A stretch of 64,000 bases of DNA from Struthidea cinerea (lineage: Eukaryota > Chordata > Aves > Passeriformes > Corcoracidae): contig VZTI01002652.1 of the NCBI GenBank assembly GCA_013397865.1, forward strand, positions 1 through 64,000. Reading direction: 5' to 3'. Below, one piece after another: positions 27,001 to 42,000 of the stretch. The position numbers and the translations under genes were made by a program. The notes under the pieces were generated by a model. The model was given only the letters and a program-made list of their open reading frames with translations. It was not told the DNA's origin and ran no database searches. Positions within the stretch are counted from its first letter, which is position 1, and every line of letters starts with the position of its first letter.

Positions 27001-30000
27001 TAGATGTGTCCCTACTTGCAGTTTGTTGCAATTCAGTATTGTGGCTATGATGTTTTGCTCCAGGAAGAAAAAGCCTCACAGATGAGTTATGTTAGATATA
27101 ATGTCGAGCCATTGCTTTGTTAGTTACATCTTCGTGGAGTAGAACAACTTTTAAAATATTTCCTTCATTTGTAGACTGAGGGGTGCTCCCATCTCTAAAT
27201 GATTTACGTTATTTACAACAGCATTTTTCTGTGCAGTAAAATAAGAGGTTGAATTCTGGTTTGAAAGGAAAACAACACTTAAAACCCCTAGTAGTACATC
27301 ATGCATTCTTACTCCTTTGAGGCTCTGGCTTGTTAGCAAAGTGTAATGTTTTTGCATACAGTGACTCAAAAAAAAAAGCCAAAAAGAACCCACAACCCAA
27401 TACCTAATCGAAGACCAGGAAATGGAAGATTTAATTCCATTTAATTGAATGGAATTTTGAGCAAATTCAAATGATCACTATGCTGCCTGGGGGAAATAAT
27501 ACCCACTCTAACGATTTTTCTTTCATAGCTTCTTATTTGTGTTGTGTCCTTCTTTCATTGCTTCATATGTACAACATCAAGCAAACCACCATCTGTGGGA
27601 ATGTAGTGGGACTGTCAGCAAAACCTGCTGTCTTCCCACTGTTTTATTTCCTAGCTGACAAAACATTTTGCACAGTTTTATTTAGTTAACGATTCAAGTA
27701 AACCATTACAGAATAGTTTTCTAGAACTCATGGAGTAGCCAAAAAGAAATGAGGAAAATGAATAAAAATAGACATAAGAAAAATATGATCTTTAAATGTG
27801 ATTCACAATTATCAGGGAAACTGTACTCGTGGCTAACACTCTTCTTCCTCTTTGTTGGAGGCTTTCCATGCAATAATTCTTCTGGTGATGTAATAGCTCT
27901 CGGATATGAAAACATTCTCTTTACTGAATGATAGCTGATTAGCTTGAAATACAGAAGTGTACGTAATGGGGGAAAACGCAAATGCCTCGATGTTAATTTT
28001 TGAAAAAGGATTCCAAGAGCATGTGAAGATATGATTAAGGAAAAGAGACCTACTACATCTTCATATTAATCTTGAACATTATAGATAAACAAGTGTTTCT
28101 TGCCAGCTTACAGTACTGTTCTGTTAGTGCTTGATATAATATTTAGCCATGTTTTGGGATGCTTGGTCATGCGATTCTTACTTTCTACATGGCAACCAAT
28201 GTAAAAACAATCTGTCAAAGACTGTCATTGAGGATCAATGCTAAATGTTACTCAGCAGGATGCAGACTGTATCTCGGTGGGTGTCCTTCTACTATGTTTT
28301 GATTATGTTTGTTTTAAAGAAAAGCCTAGTTGCACTCACAACATTCATATTTCATACCCTCTGTGGAAGACATGTTACAGCCTCTTAATTTGTTTTCGTT
28401 TCAACATGATGTGTTGTTTAAAAACATAGACGTTACATTTTCAAAGATTCCTTCAGTCTAATCTGATTATAAAGGGGTTATGTGACAGTTTGTCTCTGCT
28501 GCTTATTGTGTGGCTTAAGTCTCTGGAGACAAGCTGACTGAACATCCATACAATTTAAAGTCTGATGGCAGCTGTGGTTCAAAAATGTTGTTTTGGGCCA
28601 CATCTAGGGTCATCTGAGGAGGCACTTTGGCATACATCAAGGTAACAAGAGGATTTTATACTACTTCCTGCTTCTTATAACTCCTTTAGACGACGGTACT
28701 ATGGCTGGGCGTGTGGGGGTGACATTTAATTAAACTAAGTGGTAGTTTGTTAACTTAGAGCAAGGAGGGAAGGGAAAAGAGGAAGAATTTTTTTGTGGTT
28801 TACTGAGTGTGAGTGAGGAATAGTAAGTCTGTAGCTAAATCTTTGCTGAACATTGATAAATAAATAGGGTTATATATTGTGAAAGAGAAAACAGGTAGTA
28901 TGCTGGACAGCAAGCTGATCTATTGCTTTTATAAAAGGATATTGCAAGTAAAATTACACATTTCAGAGAGCATGTCTGTGTTTCTGCATGACAAAAACAT
29001 TCACCCATTACTTCCCTTTGCATCTTAATGTTTGCTGTCTCTAATACACTTTTATAACACTGGTGCTCTACTAACAACTTCCAGGCATGAACGAATACAT
29101 ACTAGAAGACCTTACCATGTGGACAGAGCTGACAAGTACTCTCTAGATGACGATCTGGTAAACCTTGAAGTTCTTGATGAGGTACTGTACTGTCTGAGTA
29201 GCAGTTTCTGACAATTGTACCTCACATTCTTGCCTATTTCTGCTTTTTAGGCCTCTCTTAGAAGAAGGAAAATAGTTCCTTCTTGCAATCTTTTGTCTCA
29301 TCAAGGCAGAGGAATTCTCACATGACTGATTTGCTGCCCTCACTTCATTAATCTATATAGTGGCATTAAAGTAGTAGCAGTGAATACTATTATGTGGACA
29401 AACTTAATTATGAGTGATACTAGTTTAAATTATTTTTGTGAGTTTCCTAAAATGTGAAGTTTAGTCATAAAGAACTGGATTTAAGTGATTTTTTTTTCTA
29501 AAATAATTGATTATAAAGAATAATGAATTACCTGCAGCTTCTGGATAAAAAGTGGTAAAACTATGAATTTCGTATTTCACTATATCATCTATTTGCAGAG
29601 TATCTCTACATTTTTGTGTTGATAATCCTTAAATTACATGCCAACAAGAAAAAGACATCATAATCAATTGTGCTAGTGTCCTGTTTAAGCAGTCTTTTAC
29701 CACTAGTTAAAATTTAATCCTTGAAAAATTATTATCCTTGTTTCATGGCCAAATAAAAAAAATTAAATGGACATGTACTATGAAGTGCAGCAATAACTTG
29801 TACCATGTGTACCACCATTTTCTCTCCAGAAGATTTGCTTCTCAGGCTGATGTAAGAAAATATTCTAATTTGCAATTAGGAATTGCCATTTATTTTAGTT
29901 TTATGACATTGGCAAGAACTTTGAAAATATTTGATTTTGTGTGTTTGGCATTTAAAAAATAATTAGTAACACTTACTATAAGTATTTCTTAAACAGTGTT

Positions 30001-33000
30001 CTCAGTATATTTACAAAAGTTTTCCTAAGTGGGAAAATACTGTATAACTATCAAACTTTTTGTAATCTTCTCAGGATACAATTATCCATCAGCTGCAAAA
30101 ACGTTACGCTGACTTACAGATTTATACTTACGTTGGAGACATTTTAATAGCCTTGAACCCCTTCCAGAATCTCAGCATTTATTCTCCCCAGGTAAGAGAG
30201 ATTCCAAGCTGAGGATGGTACTTGCTTTGCATTTTATATTAACACCACTAGCTAAAATACTTAAGTGATGCTGGAAGTTAGGAGTATAGACTGAACATCA
30301 GCCTTTTCTTTTTCCAGAACAGTGTGGCTAAATATTTATTTTGTTTTGTTTTGTTTGTTAAATTCAGTTTCATTTGATTTCATTCACTTCTTGGAGGCAC
30401 GAATTCCACAGGAGGGACAGAGATTACCCCAGGCCCAGCTGTGCCTCTTGTCTAGCATTCTAGAAGGGCTTCCTTCTGGAAACAGAAGATGGTTATATGA
30501 ACCTCCTCATGCTGAGGTTTTTGCTTGCTGAAGAACTGCTCTGACTATGGATTATTACATGTCCTGTGCCATCAGCTCTGGCTTAAAAGAAACAAATGAA
30601 TCAAATGCTGTAAACATAAAGGCTGGTTTAATTCCCTACAAATATGAAGAGAGGTGGAGATAGTCTCCATGGATGCCTCAATCAGGGCTTCTGATAGGGG
30701 GCCAGATTTCAGATTCACTGTAAGTTTCTTTTGTATAAATTGGTTATTTCCTTGATTGAAGGCTTGTGTTTGAAATTCTCTTCCTTGTGATAGAGTTCTC
30801 CTGCTTGTCTTGTGCGGGAAACATCAGCGTGCGTTCTAGGTGTTGTAATTTGTATTATGGAAATTGGGCAGTGCCGAGAATTACCACTCCTCTTCCAGGT
30901 GATTCAGTGGAAATTCTGTGGTGTAACAGGCAACTGCCTCCTGTTGAACAGGCAGATGATAGTCACTGTCCTCTTTTCAGTTCTTAATTATGTAGCTAAG
31001 TTACATATTTTGACTATAGTGTGTATTTCTTTAAATTTAGTTCTCCAAGCTTTACCATGGTGTGAAGCGTTCATCAAATCCCCCCCACATATTTGCCTCT
31101 GCAGATGCTGCCTACCAAAGCATGGTTACATTCAGCAAAGATCAGGTAAGAGTATGTTCATTTTGGTTAAGGTTTTTTATTAATCATAGTGCCACTGTGC
31201 TACAGGGCAGAACAATGTTCTGTTATGTTGTATTTTGGGAAATATTTTCTTTAAGCCTTTTATTCCTATATCAGCAAAACCAGAATAGAAATCTGGTCAG
31301 ATTTGGGAGTTCTGAAGATGACACAGTGATATAAAAGAGACTGAAAGGTAAAATAAGATGATGGAGGTACCTGATCAATATAGTTTCCTGGACACCCATG
31401 AAGTCCTGGCAGTTGACTCCAGTAGCAAAGTATTGCTGCACACTCTGTTTCTAGGCCTGTCTTGACTTAGGTATTTCAATAATTTACACTTGTGTAAAAT
31501 AGGAGGTTCTCAATGCCATAGCAGATTAACACAATTTGAACTGCTTTTCTATTGCAAGAAGATGCTAAGTCACAAAAAATAGGAACCATTAATGAATTTT
31601 TTAGTAAAATAAATTAAGGATGGGTTTATTGTAAATATAATAAGGACACAAATCCAATTATATAGCAGTGATTTTAATGAGAATAAAATACCATGCTGTA
31701 GAAGATTTTACCACATTCTTAAGATTATAACTTCATACTCTTTCTAATTTGATGTGCTGTGTGTACATGAATGTTGAAGGCTGCTAATTATTTTTATTTA
31801 TAAAATCCTCATGATTTTACCCTGCACATCACACAGTAATTCATAGAAAATGTTTTCTTAAAGTCACAAAAATGAAATAAAATAATAAAAAACCTGAAAT
31901 CGGAAAGTGCCAAGAAAAGGAGACACATAAAAGGAACATTGAAGATGAAGAAAACAGAAGTTTAACTGATTATGTGGAAGTTCACTGGCCTGAGAGATGG
32001 TTAATACTTTTTTAATGACTTACATGTTCTTTGATGGAGGCATTATAGAAAACAAGTACTCATGTAGAGTAACTTATGTGAGAACTTGTTATCTGAGGAA
32101 GAAGATTGGTAATCACATCAGCTTGTCTGGCTAACTTTGTGCATCTTTAATATTACATGTTTTGTACATCTTTAGGAAATAGTTTTCATTCAGATGTAAA
32201 TCAGTTTCCTGTTTTCTGTTTGCGAAGTATTACAGGAGCTTGTTTATTTCCATTACCTGGCCAGTGTTACTTTGGTTCTTCACGTAAAGGTACACCAGAT
32301 AAGCACTATAGCCAGACTGAAAATGTATTGATTCTGTTTGTTTTATCCATTGAGCTTTCTCCTGGTTTTTTTTCCTGTGAAGCTTGAAAATTTACTTCAG
32401 TCTAGTTCTTCTCCTGAAGCAATAGTCAAGTTCTAACCAATTCTATGGGCCACCGCAACAAGAACTCATGGGCCTTAACTGTGTAAACTGTTGTGTGTGA
32501 CTTCCCTAGTCACACAAAAGCAATTAAGTTAGGTAGTGTAATTGATGTGTTACCTATTTCCAAGAGCAAAAATAACTGACAGGAAGCAAATAAATGAGCT
32601 GCAAATATATTGCACACATTATGTAGAGTTGGTCCCTGCACCTGCTGTCAGGCACCACAGGGTACCACCAGATAACTGCTGTATCTTTCAAACCTTTTCA
32701 CAAGGCTCAGTTCTATATGAAGTGCCATTGCAGCAAGTATTTTAGGACCTTGTGTCTTTTCCCAGCCAAGAATCTTGTGTATTCACAGTATCATCCAAAT
32801 AGTTTTCAGATGTTTGCATAAAAACATGTGAATCTATGCAACTGCTCAGTGTCAACATTTTAATTATATGTCAGTTGGTACTGTACCTTAAGTAGAATAA
32901 TATTTGTACTGATGGTCTGTAGAATACATGGAAAAAAGGGCAAATAATAAATGCTGTTAGAATTCAAACTTTCTATGATCTGCATTTTTCTGTGTTCAGG

Positions 33001-36000
33001 TGAGAACTGGCTTTCAACTTCCATTTTGCCCATGAAGCATAAGAGCAGAGAGAAGGGAAGTGATTTAGAGCATTCTAGCTAGTCTCTTGAGTCTGGAAGC
33101 CTTTTGAAGAGCCTATAAAATACCATGTGTTAAAGACTACTGATGCAGGAAGAAGGTGGATATGTCCTCCCAGAATCATCCAGTGAACAGATGCACATTT
33201 TTCTGAAATGTTTAGGTGCTAGTTTGCTGTTCGAGCTCGAATATCAGCATTGCCTACAGAATAGCCTCTCTACAAAGGACCTATTATTTAAGATTATTTT
33301 TCAGAGCAAACTTTTGGTCAGTGTGTTAAAAAGAGCTGTACCCTATGATTCATGTTAATTCACATGAATTCAATGCAGTGAGCTCAGACATAGTCACTTG
33401 TTTATGTGTTCTAGACTTTCGAAATTCAGTCACTGCTTCACACATGCACCTTGTGATCAGGCGTTGCAAGATGCATTTTATTAATCTAGGGAATAAATTA
33501 TTGCACTGAGCCTTTGCTGATCTCTCCTTGCAGAAGAGAGTTGACTCTTAAAGATTCTGTAGTTTTGGCACTAAACATAAAATAACAGGTAGGAGTGGTA
33601 ATAGAAGAAATCGACCATGTGGTGAACTATGCACTTAATTTTGGGGTTTTTTTTATGTGTGTGTGTGTATTTAGTGCATTATCATCAGTGGGGAAAGTGG
33701 TGCTGGAAAGACAGAAAGTGCCCATCTGATCGTCCAACATTTGACCTTCTTGGGAAAGGTATTTCCTAGCCAAATATGTAAAATTATGAAGAAATCTTCC
33801 CAACCCTACCCCAATGTTCACTTTATTTAATCTTTAATACCTGAAGCTGTTCATGTGAATTGTCACACTTGATTTAGGGACGCAGTAATCATGCATGTGA
33901 GACTATTGAATTAAGATGCAAGAGTATGATTCACACCAAGCCAGTCAATAGTTTTTTAAAGAGAAGGTGCCAGATTGAGTGTTCAGTACCTGTAGTTATG
34001 TACAGTGTTTATCACATATAACATTATTTATTTATACAATAAAGAATGACAAATACTGCTGTGGCTCTAATCTTAGAAGATCTTACACATTTAAGTGTAG
34101 TATGTAATTATATTAGCACAAAATAATGGGAGAATTAACTGTGTCAGGTTAACCTGAAATAGATGTCTTTAGTCTGCTGTGGTTTTGGTACTCTTAACTA
34201 ATTATAAAACAAGTCGGAGGTGGAACAATTGCAGAGAAAGAAGAATCTGTATTTTTCTACCTGTGGGAGATTTTCTTATCAGGTTGTTGGACCTCTTGTT
34301 GTATAAATAGAAAGGTTAGCACAGTCCCTAATTCCATACAAGCATGAGAAGGGGATTCTTTGCTTCTGAAGCAAGAACTGGATTGTGGGTAAGCATTAGA
34401 TTCTTTTAATTATCCTTCTGATTTGTATCTCTTCTGTCAAGGCCAATAACCGTGCTTTGCGTGAGAAAATTCTTCAGGTGAATCCTCTGGTTGAAGCATT
34501 TGGAAATGCCTGCACTGCCATCAATGACAACTCAAGTCGCTTTGGAAAATATCTGGAAATGATGTTTACACCTACAGGAGCTGTAATGGGGGCAAAGATT
34601 TCTGAATATCTACTTGAAAAATCAAGGGTCATAAAACAGGCTGTGTAGGTATATTAATTGTCTGTCCTATGGCATTTATATAGTGTTTGAATTAATTATC
34701 AAAAATTCTGTGGTTTAGGTACTTTTCTGGCTTCTGCTAAAAAATTAATCCTTTGTACAGTGCTATGACAACAAGAATAGTCAGGTTCTTTTGGAGTAGA
34801 AGCCAGAGTCACTTCATTCTTTGGAGAAACGTTGTGTTCACCGGGTTTTCTGTTTCACAGCTGCTGATCCTACACTATTAAAACAAGTGGGAGATTTGCT
34901 ACCTTGCTTCAGTGAGCTCATTATAAGAACTACTTTTACATTCATTGTACAAGATGCCACAAGAATAAACACAGGTGCTTTAAAGGGATACTTTTTTTTT
35001 TCCAGGGGAGAAAAAAATTTCCATATATTTTATTATATTTATGCTGGCCTTTATCATCAGAAGAAACTTTCTGAATATAGACTTCCTGATAAAAAGCCTC
35101 CTAGGTAACTATTGCTCACTTGTTTTAACTGCTCATTGTAATTTGCTATTGATCAGCACTTGCTTTCGGTATGATGCCTTAAAATCTCTCTTAATCTTTC
35201 TCCATCCCTTAAGGATCTTTTTTAATCCTCCCAAGGTGAGAAGAAGATGGACACTAAGGCATTATATTATTTGTATTTGTTTGAAAAGGTGAACTATTAA
35301 AAGAGGAGGAGGAAGAACCAAGCTCATTATGTTGATACTTTGTCATACTTCCAAATGCAGGCAACCCACCTTATGATTTCTTACCATAATGCTTCAGGTT
35401 CAGGAAGAACCCAGAATATGCTTTGGAGGTTTTTAATTGGTGTTTGTAGTTTGGGTGCATCTGATCTGTGCTGGGTGAGGGGATGTGTGTGAAATGTTGG
35501 TAACGTTAATAGACATTAACAAAGATGTTAATGCAACAGAAACAAAAACTTCTTACGAATTAGCATCAAACTATATAATTGGAAGTTATTGAGATAAATG
35601 TTCTTTCTAGTTACTGGGATATTTGCATTTAAGTCACTGGAGCTTGTATTGACATATGTGGTATGGTGATGCTTTCTTTCTCCCACTCTATTTAGATATA
35701 TTGATAATGAAACTGGAAGAGTAATGCATGATATTGTTACTAAAGATTCCTATGGAAGACAATTTGAAGCGATTCAGCATTGTTTTAGAATTATAGGATT
35801 TACTGATGAGGTAAGATATTCAGTTGCTAAACAATTATTGCCCTTCTTTATGAAAACCAGCTCCAGTGCTACCCTTTGGTTTTGTGGATGTACAAAATTT
35901 TGTGAGCCACAAAATCTCTTTTATGACAGAAGTGAACTGTGAAAGCGTAACCACATACTCAGAAGGCAAGACCAGCCTGAGGTCCCAGTTAGTACTCAGG

Positions 36001-39000
36001 CAATTCTGTTGCACTATTTCTTGTGTAAATAGAAGCTTACTTGAACTTGTAGAACTTGGTCTCAGAGAAAGCTACAAGCTTTAATAGCTATTCCACTGCC
36101 CATGTTTTTCTTTCATAGCCTAAATATGATGTGTGTATCTAACTGAATTCCTTAAAAGTGCTTCTTGTCATCTTTTACAGGAAGTGTACTCAGTGTACAG
36201 AATACTGACTGGAATCTTAAATACTGGGAATATTGAGTTTGCTGCTATTACTTCACAACACCAAACAGATAAAAGTGAGGTTCCTGACCCAGAAGCCTTA
36301 GATAATGGTATATATATACTTTTTAACATTGTCAGTTCTGTAAATGCAATTTGACTCTATTTGTGGTAGCTCATGGTAGCAGTTGGTCAATGCTGGTAAT
36401 TTCCACTGCATAATCATAGTTGTGTGCCTTTTTCCACTGTCTTTTAGCTGCTGCATTGCTAAGCATTGGGTCAGAGGAACTTCAAGAGGCCCTAACCTCC
36501 CACTGTGTTGTAACACGGGGGGAGACTATTATCCGAACAAACACCGTGGACAAAGCAGCGGACGTGCGAGATGCCATGTCTAAAGCACTTTATGGCCGGC
36601 TCTTCAGCTGGATTGTAAATCGTATTAATACACTGCTTCAGCCAGATAAAAATATATGGCAAGTTACACATCACTGAATCATGTGTACTTACTGTGCATA
36701 TGTCTGATGGGCTCATCCATTTGTATATTTTTGATTTTGCAGAAAGAGTGCTGTGTTTATTTTGGCTAAGGCTTCAAAATGGCTTTCATGCTGTGATACT
36801 GAATCCTGTTTCCAGGACATTAACCCCATCATTTTCAAAGAGCTGAATGGAATTTAGCGACTGAAGTCAATGGAAATTGGGTGGTTGAAGTGCTGTACAA
36901 TTTTTTTTAAAAGATGCTTCCTATGTAGTGAACATGAAATCATGCAGAAGGCTGGTAGATAACTGAAGTACACTGAGAAACTTCAGTATGTATTCACAGT
37001 CCTTACAGTCCCCCTGCTTTTGTAAGGAAGTAATAAATGCAGACTTCAGATTATTATTATTGAGCTGCTACTTGAGATGTGATTATTTTTTTATTTTTTA
37101 TAATTACAGAAACATTATATTGTGCATCCTTATGATTTCATTGCCAGGCACTGATCTGGCTGGTTTGATCTTTTGAAGAAGCTGTAGAGATTTTAGAAAC
37201 AAGAGAACCTCTCAGGTGCTGTGAAAATGCCTCTGATCTGAGTTCTCTACTTGCTACGTCACTATGTCATATAGACATATTCTCATCCATTTCATGCAGT
37301 TCTGGTGGTGACTGTGGTATGAGTGTACTTGAGTTAGCCCATGGACTTCTAACAGTCCAGCTTATAGCAGCTGCAGACTTGGTAATTACCCTTCTGAATG
37401 CTTGTAGCAAAAACATACCATTAAACCTTGACCCCTTTTGTCTGCCTAGAGGAGCAGGCAGTAGATTGTATTTGGGATCTGCCTACTGAAACCCCTTGTT
37501 TCAGTATCGCTGCTAAGTGTCTGTTACTTTGTACCTATGATTTTCCTGCCTTCTTCATGGAAATTTGTAAGAAGCAAGTGGAAAACAAAAGTCTTAACAA
37601 TGCTGAACAAATGCAAAAGTTGTCTTTGGTACAGACATACTTTTCCTCTTTTATTTTTGCAGCAGAGTGAATCAGTTATGCAATCTCAGTTACCATGTTT
37701 ATTTTTCTTTTAACTTGGTGTTGTCCGTAATGAATTTTGTTTGTATTTTCACATGCAGCAATGCTGAAAGTGGGATGAATGTTGGGATACTAGACATATT
37801 TGGATTTGAGAACTTCTCAAGAAATTCTTTTGAACAGCTGTGCATTAATATTGCTAATGAACAGATCCAGTTTTATTTCAATCAACATATCTTTGCACTG
37901 GAGCAGGTAAATTCAGCTCTGTTGAGGTCTAGCTGAATCAACCGTCCTACACCATAATCATATTCAGGAGTACTTTATAAAATGGGTATGTGATTTAAAT
38001 GTGAGATAATGACATCTTTCTGTTGAACTTTTGTAAATTATTTTGTTGATGCCTATAGAGCATTCCTGTGCATCATAAATGCCCTAATGATGATGTTGCT
38101 TTTACTGGTTCAATATTAAAACTGTGCTGGTGACTTTTGTAGATGGAATATCAGAGTGAGGGAATTGATGCTACTACAGTGGAGTATGAGGACAACCGTC
38201 CACTTCTAGATATGTTCCTTCAGAAACCCATGGGTCTCCTGTCTCTGCTAGATGAAGAAAGTCGATTTCCTCAGGCAACAGACCTAACTTTAGTTGGTAT
38301 GTACAAGCAAAACTCTGGGAAAGGTCTGGGAAATGACAAATGTATTGTAAAAGGATGCAATGTCATCTTTACTCAAGTTTTCCTAGCCTAGTTGTCCTGA
38401 GTTTGTGTCATTTCATTTGACATTCAAGTATATTTCTCATTGTGCTTCATCATTTTTCTCTGCTGGCGTGTTTTCTATCCTTTTCAAATTGGGAAAGTTG
38501 TCTTAAGTATCAGGTGGCAAGGGCTTACTGTTTTTCCGAGGTTGCAAGGAAATATCCCGTGTCTGGTCCATGTATGTGGGGTACACCAGGCAGTATTTAT
38601 CTCCATTTACTGAAGGGATGGCTGAGACATAGTAGAATCTTGTATCTAGGACCACCCTGTGGGGAGCATTAGTGTTGAAGGTAAAATTTAGATCTCCCAG
38701 GTTCCTAGGCCCATGTTTATCTAATTAGAAAACACTGCTTCACTCCAGATTATCTCGTCATAAATAGGAAGTGTGTGTTATTTCTGGTGTGCCATCTGGC
38801 TATTTCCCTGTCTTCATGCATATTTTACATACATTTTAACAAATCTTGGTGCTAACCTTAAAATATTCAGCGCATGCCACGTTTAAAGCTGTTGTCTTGC
38901 ATTTATTTACTAGAGCTGCATTTTTCCCATTTCCTTCAGTGGAATGTGCTGCAAAGAATCAAATTATTAGAGAAAAATAACAGTTTCCAGTTAAATTGCA

Positions 39001-42000
39001 CGATACCTGTACAAGGTTTTTCACTACTGCTAGGCTGAGCTGAAACTGGAATTCAGGTCACAGGTAGAATGAGTACTGTGGTTTCATTCTGCTCCTTGTC
39101 TTGGTTTGGCAGAGAGGTGTCTGCCATAGAAGGCAGGAACCTCCTTTGAAATGGAAAATATTACCTCTTTTTCTCTGAATTATTATTATTATAACTTTGA
39201 AATTAAGGGCTTCAGGCAAAGAGATGGGAAAAGGATTAACAGTTCTTTATTTATATATATATACATAAATGTGTAACAAGGCAAACAAACAACAGCAACG
39301 GCAGCAAGAACAAGCAGACCCACAAACCCAGCGCCAGCCTCTCTGGGCCGCGGGCCTTTCCCCGTGGGTGCAGTTCCGCTCACGGCCGGCAGGGGCGCTG
39401 GTGGCTCCCGGCCGGGCAGGGCGGGTGCGATGGTTCCCCCGCGCCTGCAGGGGGCGCTGTGGCGCGAGCGCAGCCGCATCTCCCTCACATGGAAATGGCG
39501 GGCGGGCTGGGTGGTGAAATGGGCTGCAGCGGGACTTCGGAGCAGCGGCTGGAATGGCAGAGGCGGGCACACTCCCAGGGGGCAAACACAATGTAACAGA
39601 TAACTTTGCAGCCTTAGCAGGAGCCGCGAGGGGTCAGGCAGACAGAGGGTGTTGGATTAGAGTGTAGCGAAAAAGCCGGAGGCAGGGGCAGAAAACAGCG
39701 GGGCTGGGTCGCTGCAGCATGTAGCCAGGGAGACGGGCCCTCCGGGTAGTGGGAGGAGGGTCGGGGTCCCGGGTTTTCCCCTGAGGCACCGGAGTAGGTG
39801 GTGAGGGTCTTTTCCGGTGAGGCAGGGTGTTCCATAAGGTCTCAGCTCACCGGCTGCTCCTACGAGCAAAGCCTCACTCACGGTAGACGCAGTAAAAAGA
39901 CGGAGCTCTGCAGTGGCAGCGAATCTTTCTCTTGGCAACTGCAGACGGCTATCTCTCTCTCTGATCCCAAGAGCGAGAAAGAGCTAGGAGCTGAGCCCAG
40001 CCCCTCATCCTCCAACTAAAGTCTCACGGTATCTTTGCCCTTCCCAAGAGAAAACCCCTTAGGTAGGAGAGTAGCCCGCTGCATATTTTGCCTTGTTCAG
40101 GTGTGCCAGACAGTCATTAATTCCACCACTCTGTCCCAGCCCCCAGAAATTCCAAATTTAGTTACTGTTGCTTTAAATACAAGCTCAATTAAGTGGTAAT
40201 AGAAAGAAAAACCTAACACAAAATATTAATGGATTCTAACATTAAAAAAAAATTGATATTATTTTCTGACATACACAGCATGACAGAGAATTTTATCAAT
40301 TGATTCTGGTCTCAGGTCTCTAGTTGCTTGTTCAGGTAAATTAGTATAATAGCAAGTTTCACAGTATAAACACTAATTCTTATTAACATGGGTTCCTTTG
40401 AATCCTGCTCCCTTCCAGGGGTGTTTCCTTGTCTCAGCAGGCAGGAATTGCTACCTGGGCCCTCAATGTTGGACAGACAGCACTAATTTCATTACAAAAT
40501 ATTAAAGAGCCTACGAAATACCACAGGGCATAGAAGACATTTTTCTTAGAAACTGGTGTTGCTTTTTCTGTCAGCTCTTTAGGGGTAATCACAGAAAACA
40601 GAAAGTCTCCTTAGAAGAGGTTTTATAGAGAAGCTTCTTTTTTTCTGTAGTAGTCCAAAGGTACATGAGAGCCAGTTCCAGACTGAACACATTAAGATAT
40701 CCTTAAAACGTGATGCACAAAGCTAAATGAATGCAGAAAGCAAGATAGAGAAAATACAAATAATAGGCATTTAAGTGAGTGTGATTTATACACAGTTTTG
40801 AGTGTACGTAGTTGAAATACCTTGCAAACCTTGCATATACATAAGTAAATTAATTGGAAAATATGAGAAATCTTCTCATTGGGTCTTCTTACTTAATATT
40901 TTTCCAGGGACAAAGGCATCCACAAACAGTGGTGTTTGAGAGTCTTACTGGGCTAGTTTAAAATGAACTGTTCCATTCAGATGTGACAGCTTAGTATTTC
41001 TGAGCAATCTGATAGTATGCGTTTGTAGCAGTTCTGACTTCTTGAGCAGCAATTTAGCAAACTAATTAGGATGAAGATTATAGTTATCTCTCTGTCACTT
41101 AAATCAATGTCTTTTCTCAATGTCTAGATAAATTTGAAGATAACTTACGATGCAAATACTTTTGGAGACCAAAAGGAGTGGAACTGTCATTTGGTATTCA
41201 GCACTATGCTGGAAAGGTAAGGTCATGTGATTTTTATTTAGTTCAAATAACAGTGGCATGGTCATTATTTGTTTTTAGCCAGAGTTTCTGCTTTATGGGT
41301 TTTTTCCTCATTTTAATAGAAAAAAATGATAAAGTTTATGCAAACATACACTCTGCAATGAAATTTTCATGTGTAGCAATCCATTTTGGAGCCTATCCTT
41401 AGGGCTCTTACACAGATTGTGTAGACAGTGAGCATCTTTTTCCTGCAAGAAATCTGGCCTCAGAAATGCCAGTACTACACTCATTTCAAAGGAGCAACTC
41501 TCTGGAGTCAGAGCAGGCTATGTGCGTGGTAACAGCACGTGAATGCCACAGGAGTTCTGTGTGAGAGTGTATGTAAAGTATATGCATAGAAAGCAATGTA
41601 AACCAGTGTCTGTAACAGAACTTAAAATCCTATAGAGTGCATCGGAAAGACTGGGACTTGCTAGTAGAGATGTTTTCTTGTACTTTGTTACACCTAACTT
41701 CTTTTGTTCTCAGAGGTTCACATTCACGTATTGTTTTATATGGGGGAGTAACAGTCTGGCTTTCACCATCACATGAGCTTTGCTTGCAATTTCAGGCCCA
41801 AATATTTGTTCATAGACAAAATCAAAAATAGCCACGTTTTATAGTGGCTTATATGTGTTATAGTTATTGATGAAGTCTCATCTCTGCATCATTATAAGAC
41901 TCCAAAATTTTAAGATATATTCTAGTAAATTCTGGCAGGCCTTCTGTCTTGTTAAGAATAACTATAAAAATGCACACAGGTTTAGTTAGTTCTTTGGACC

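Larger units (their letters stand above)
18029..29084 (+). other. MYO3B: MYO3B intron, 11.1 kb
   Basis: Separates the kinase end from the motor start. It contains the CR1 tail at about 26130, the homopurine tract at 24877 and a short tandem duplication at 20999. Its donor lies in a tandem pair. Nothing else was recognised. Confidence 0.85.

Noticed and set aside
34645..34650. Alternative donor GTATAT at 34649
   Set aside because: Its use would place TAG in frame right after the conserved KQAV, and the GTAGGT donor at 34645 gives a correct join.
39189..39591. Two overlapping minus-strand open frames of 114-127 residues
   Set aside because: They lie in the GC-rich LTR-like block, where stop codons are rare, and show no gag, pol or env likeness.
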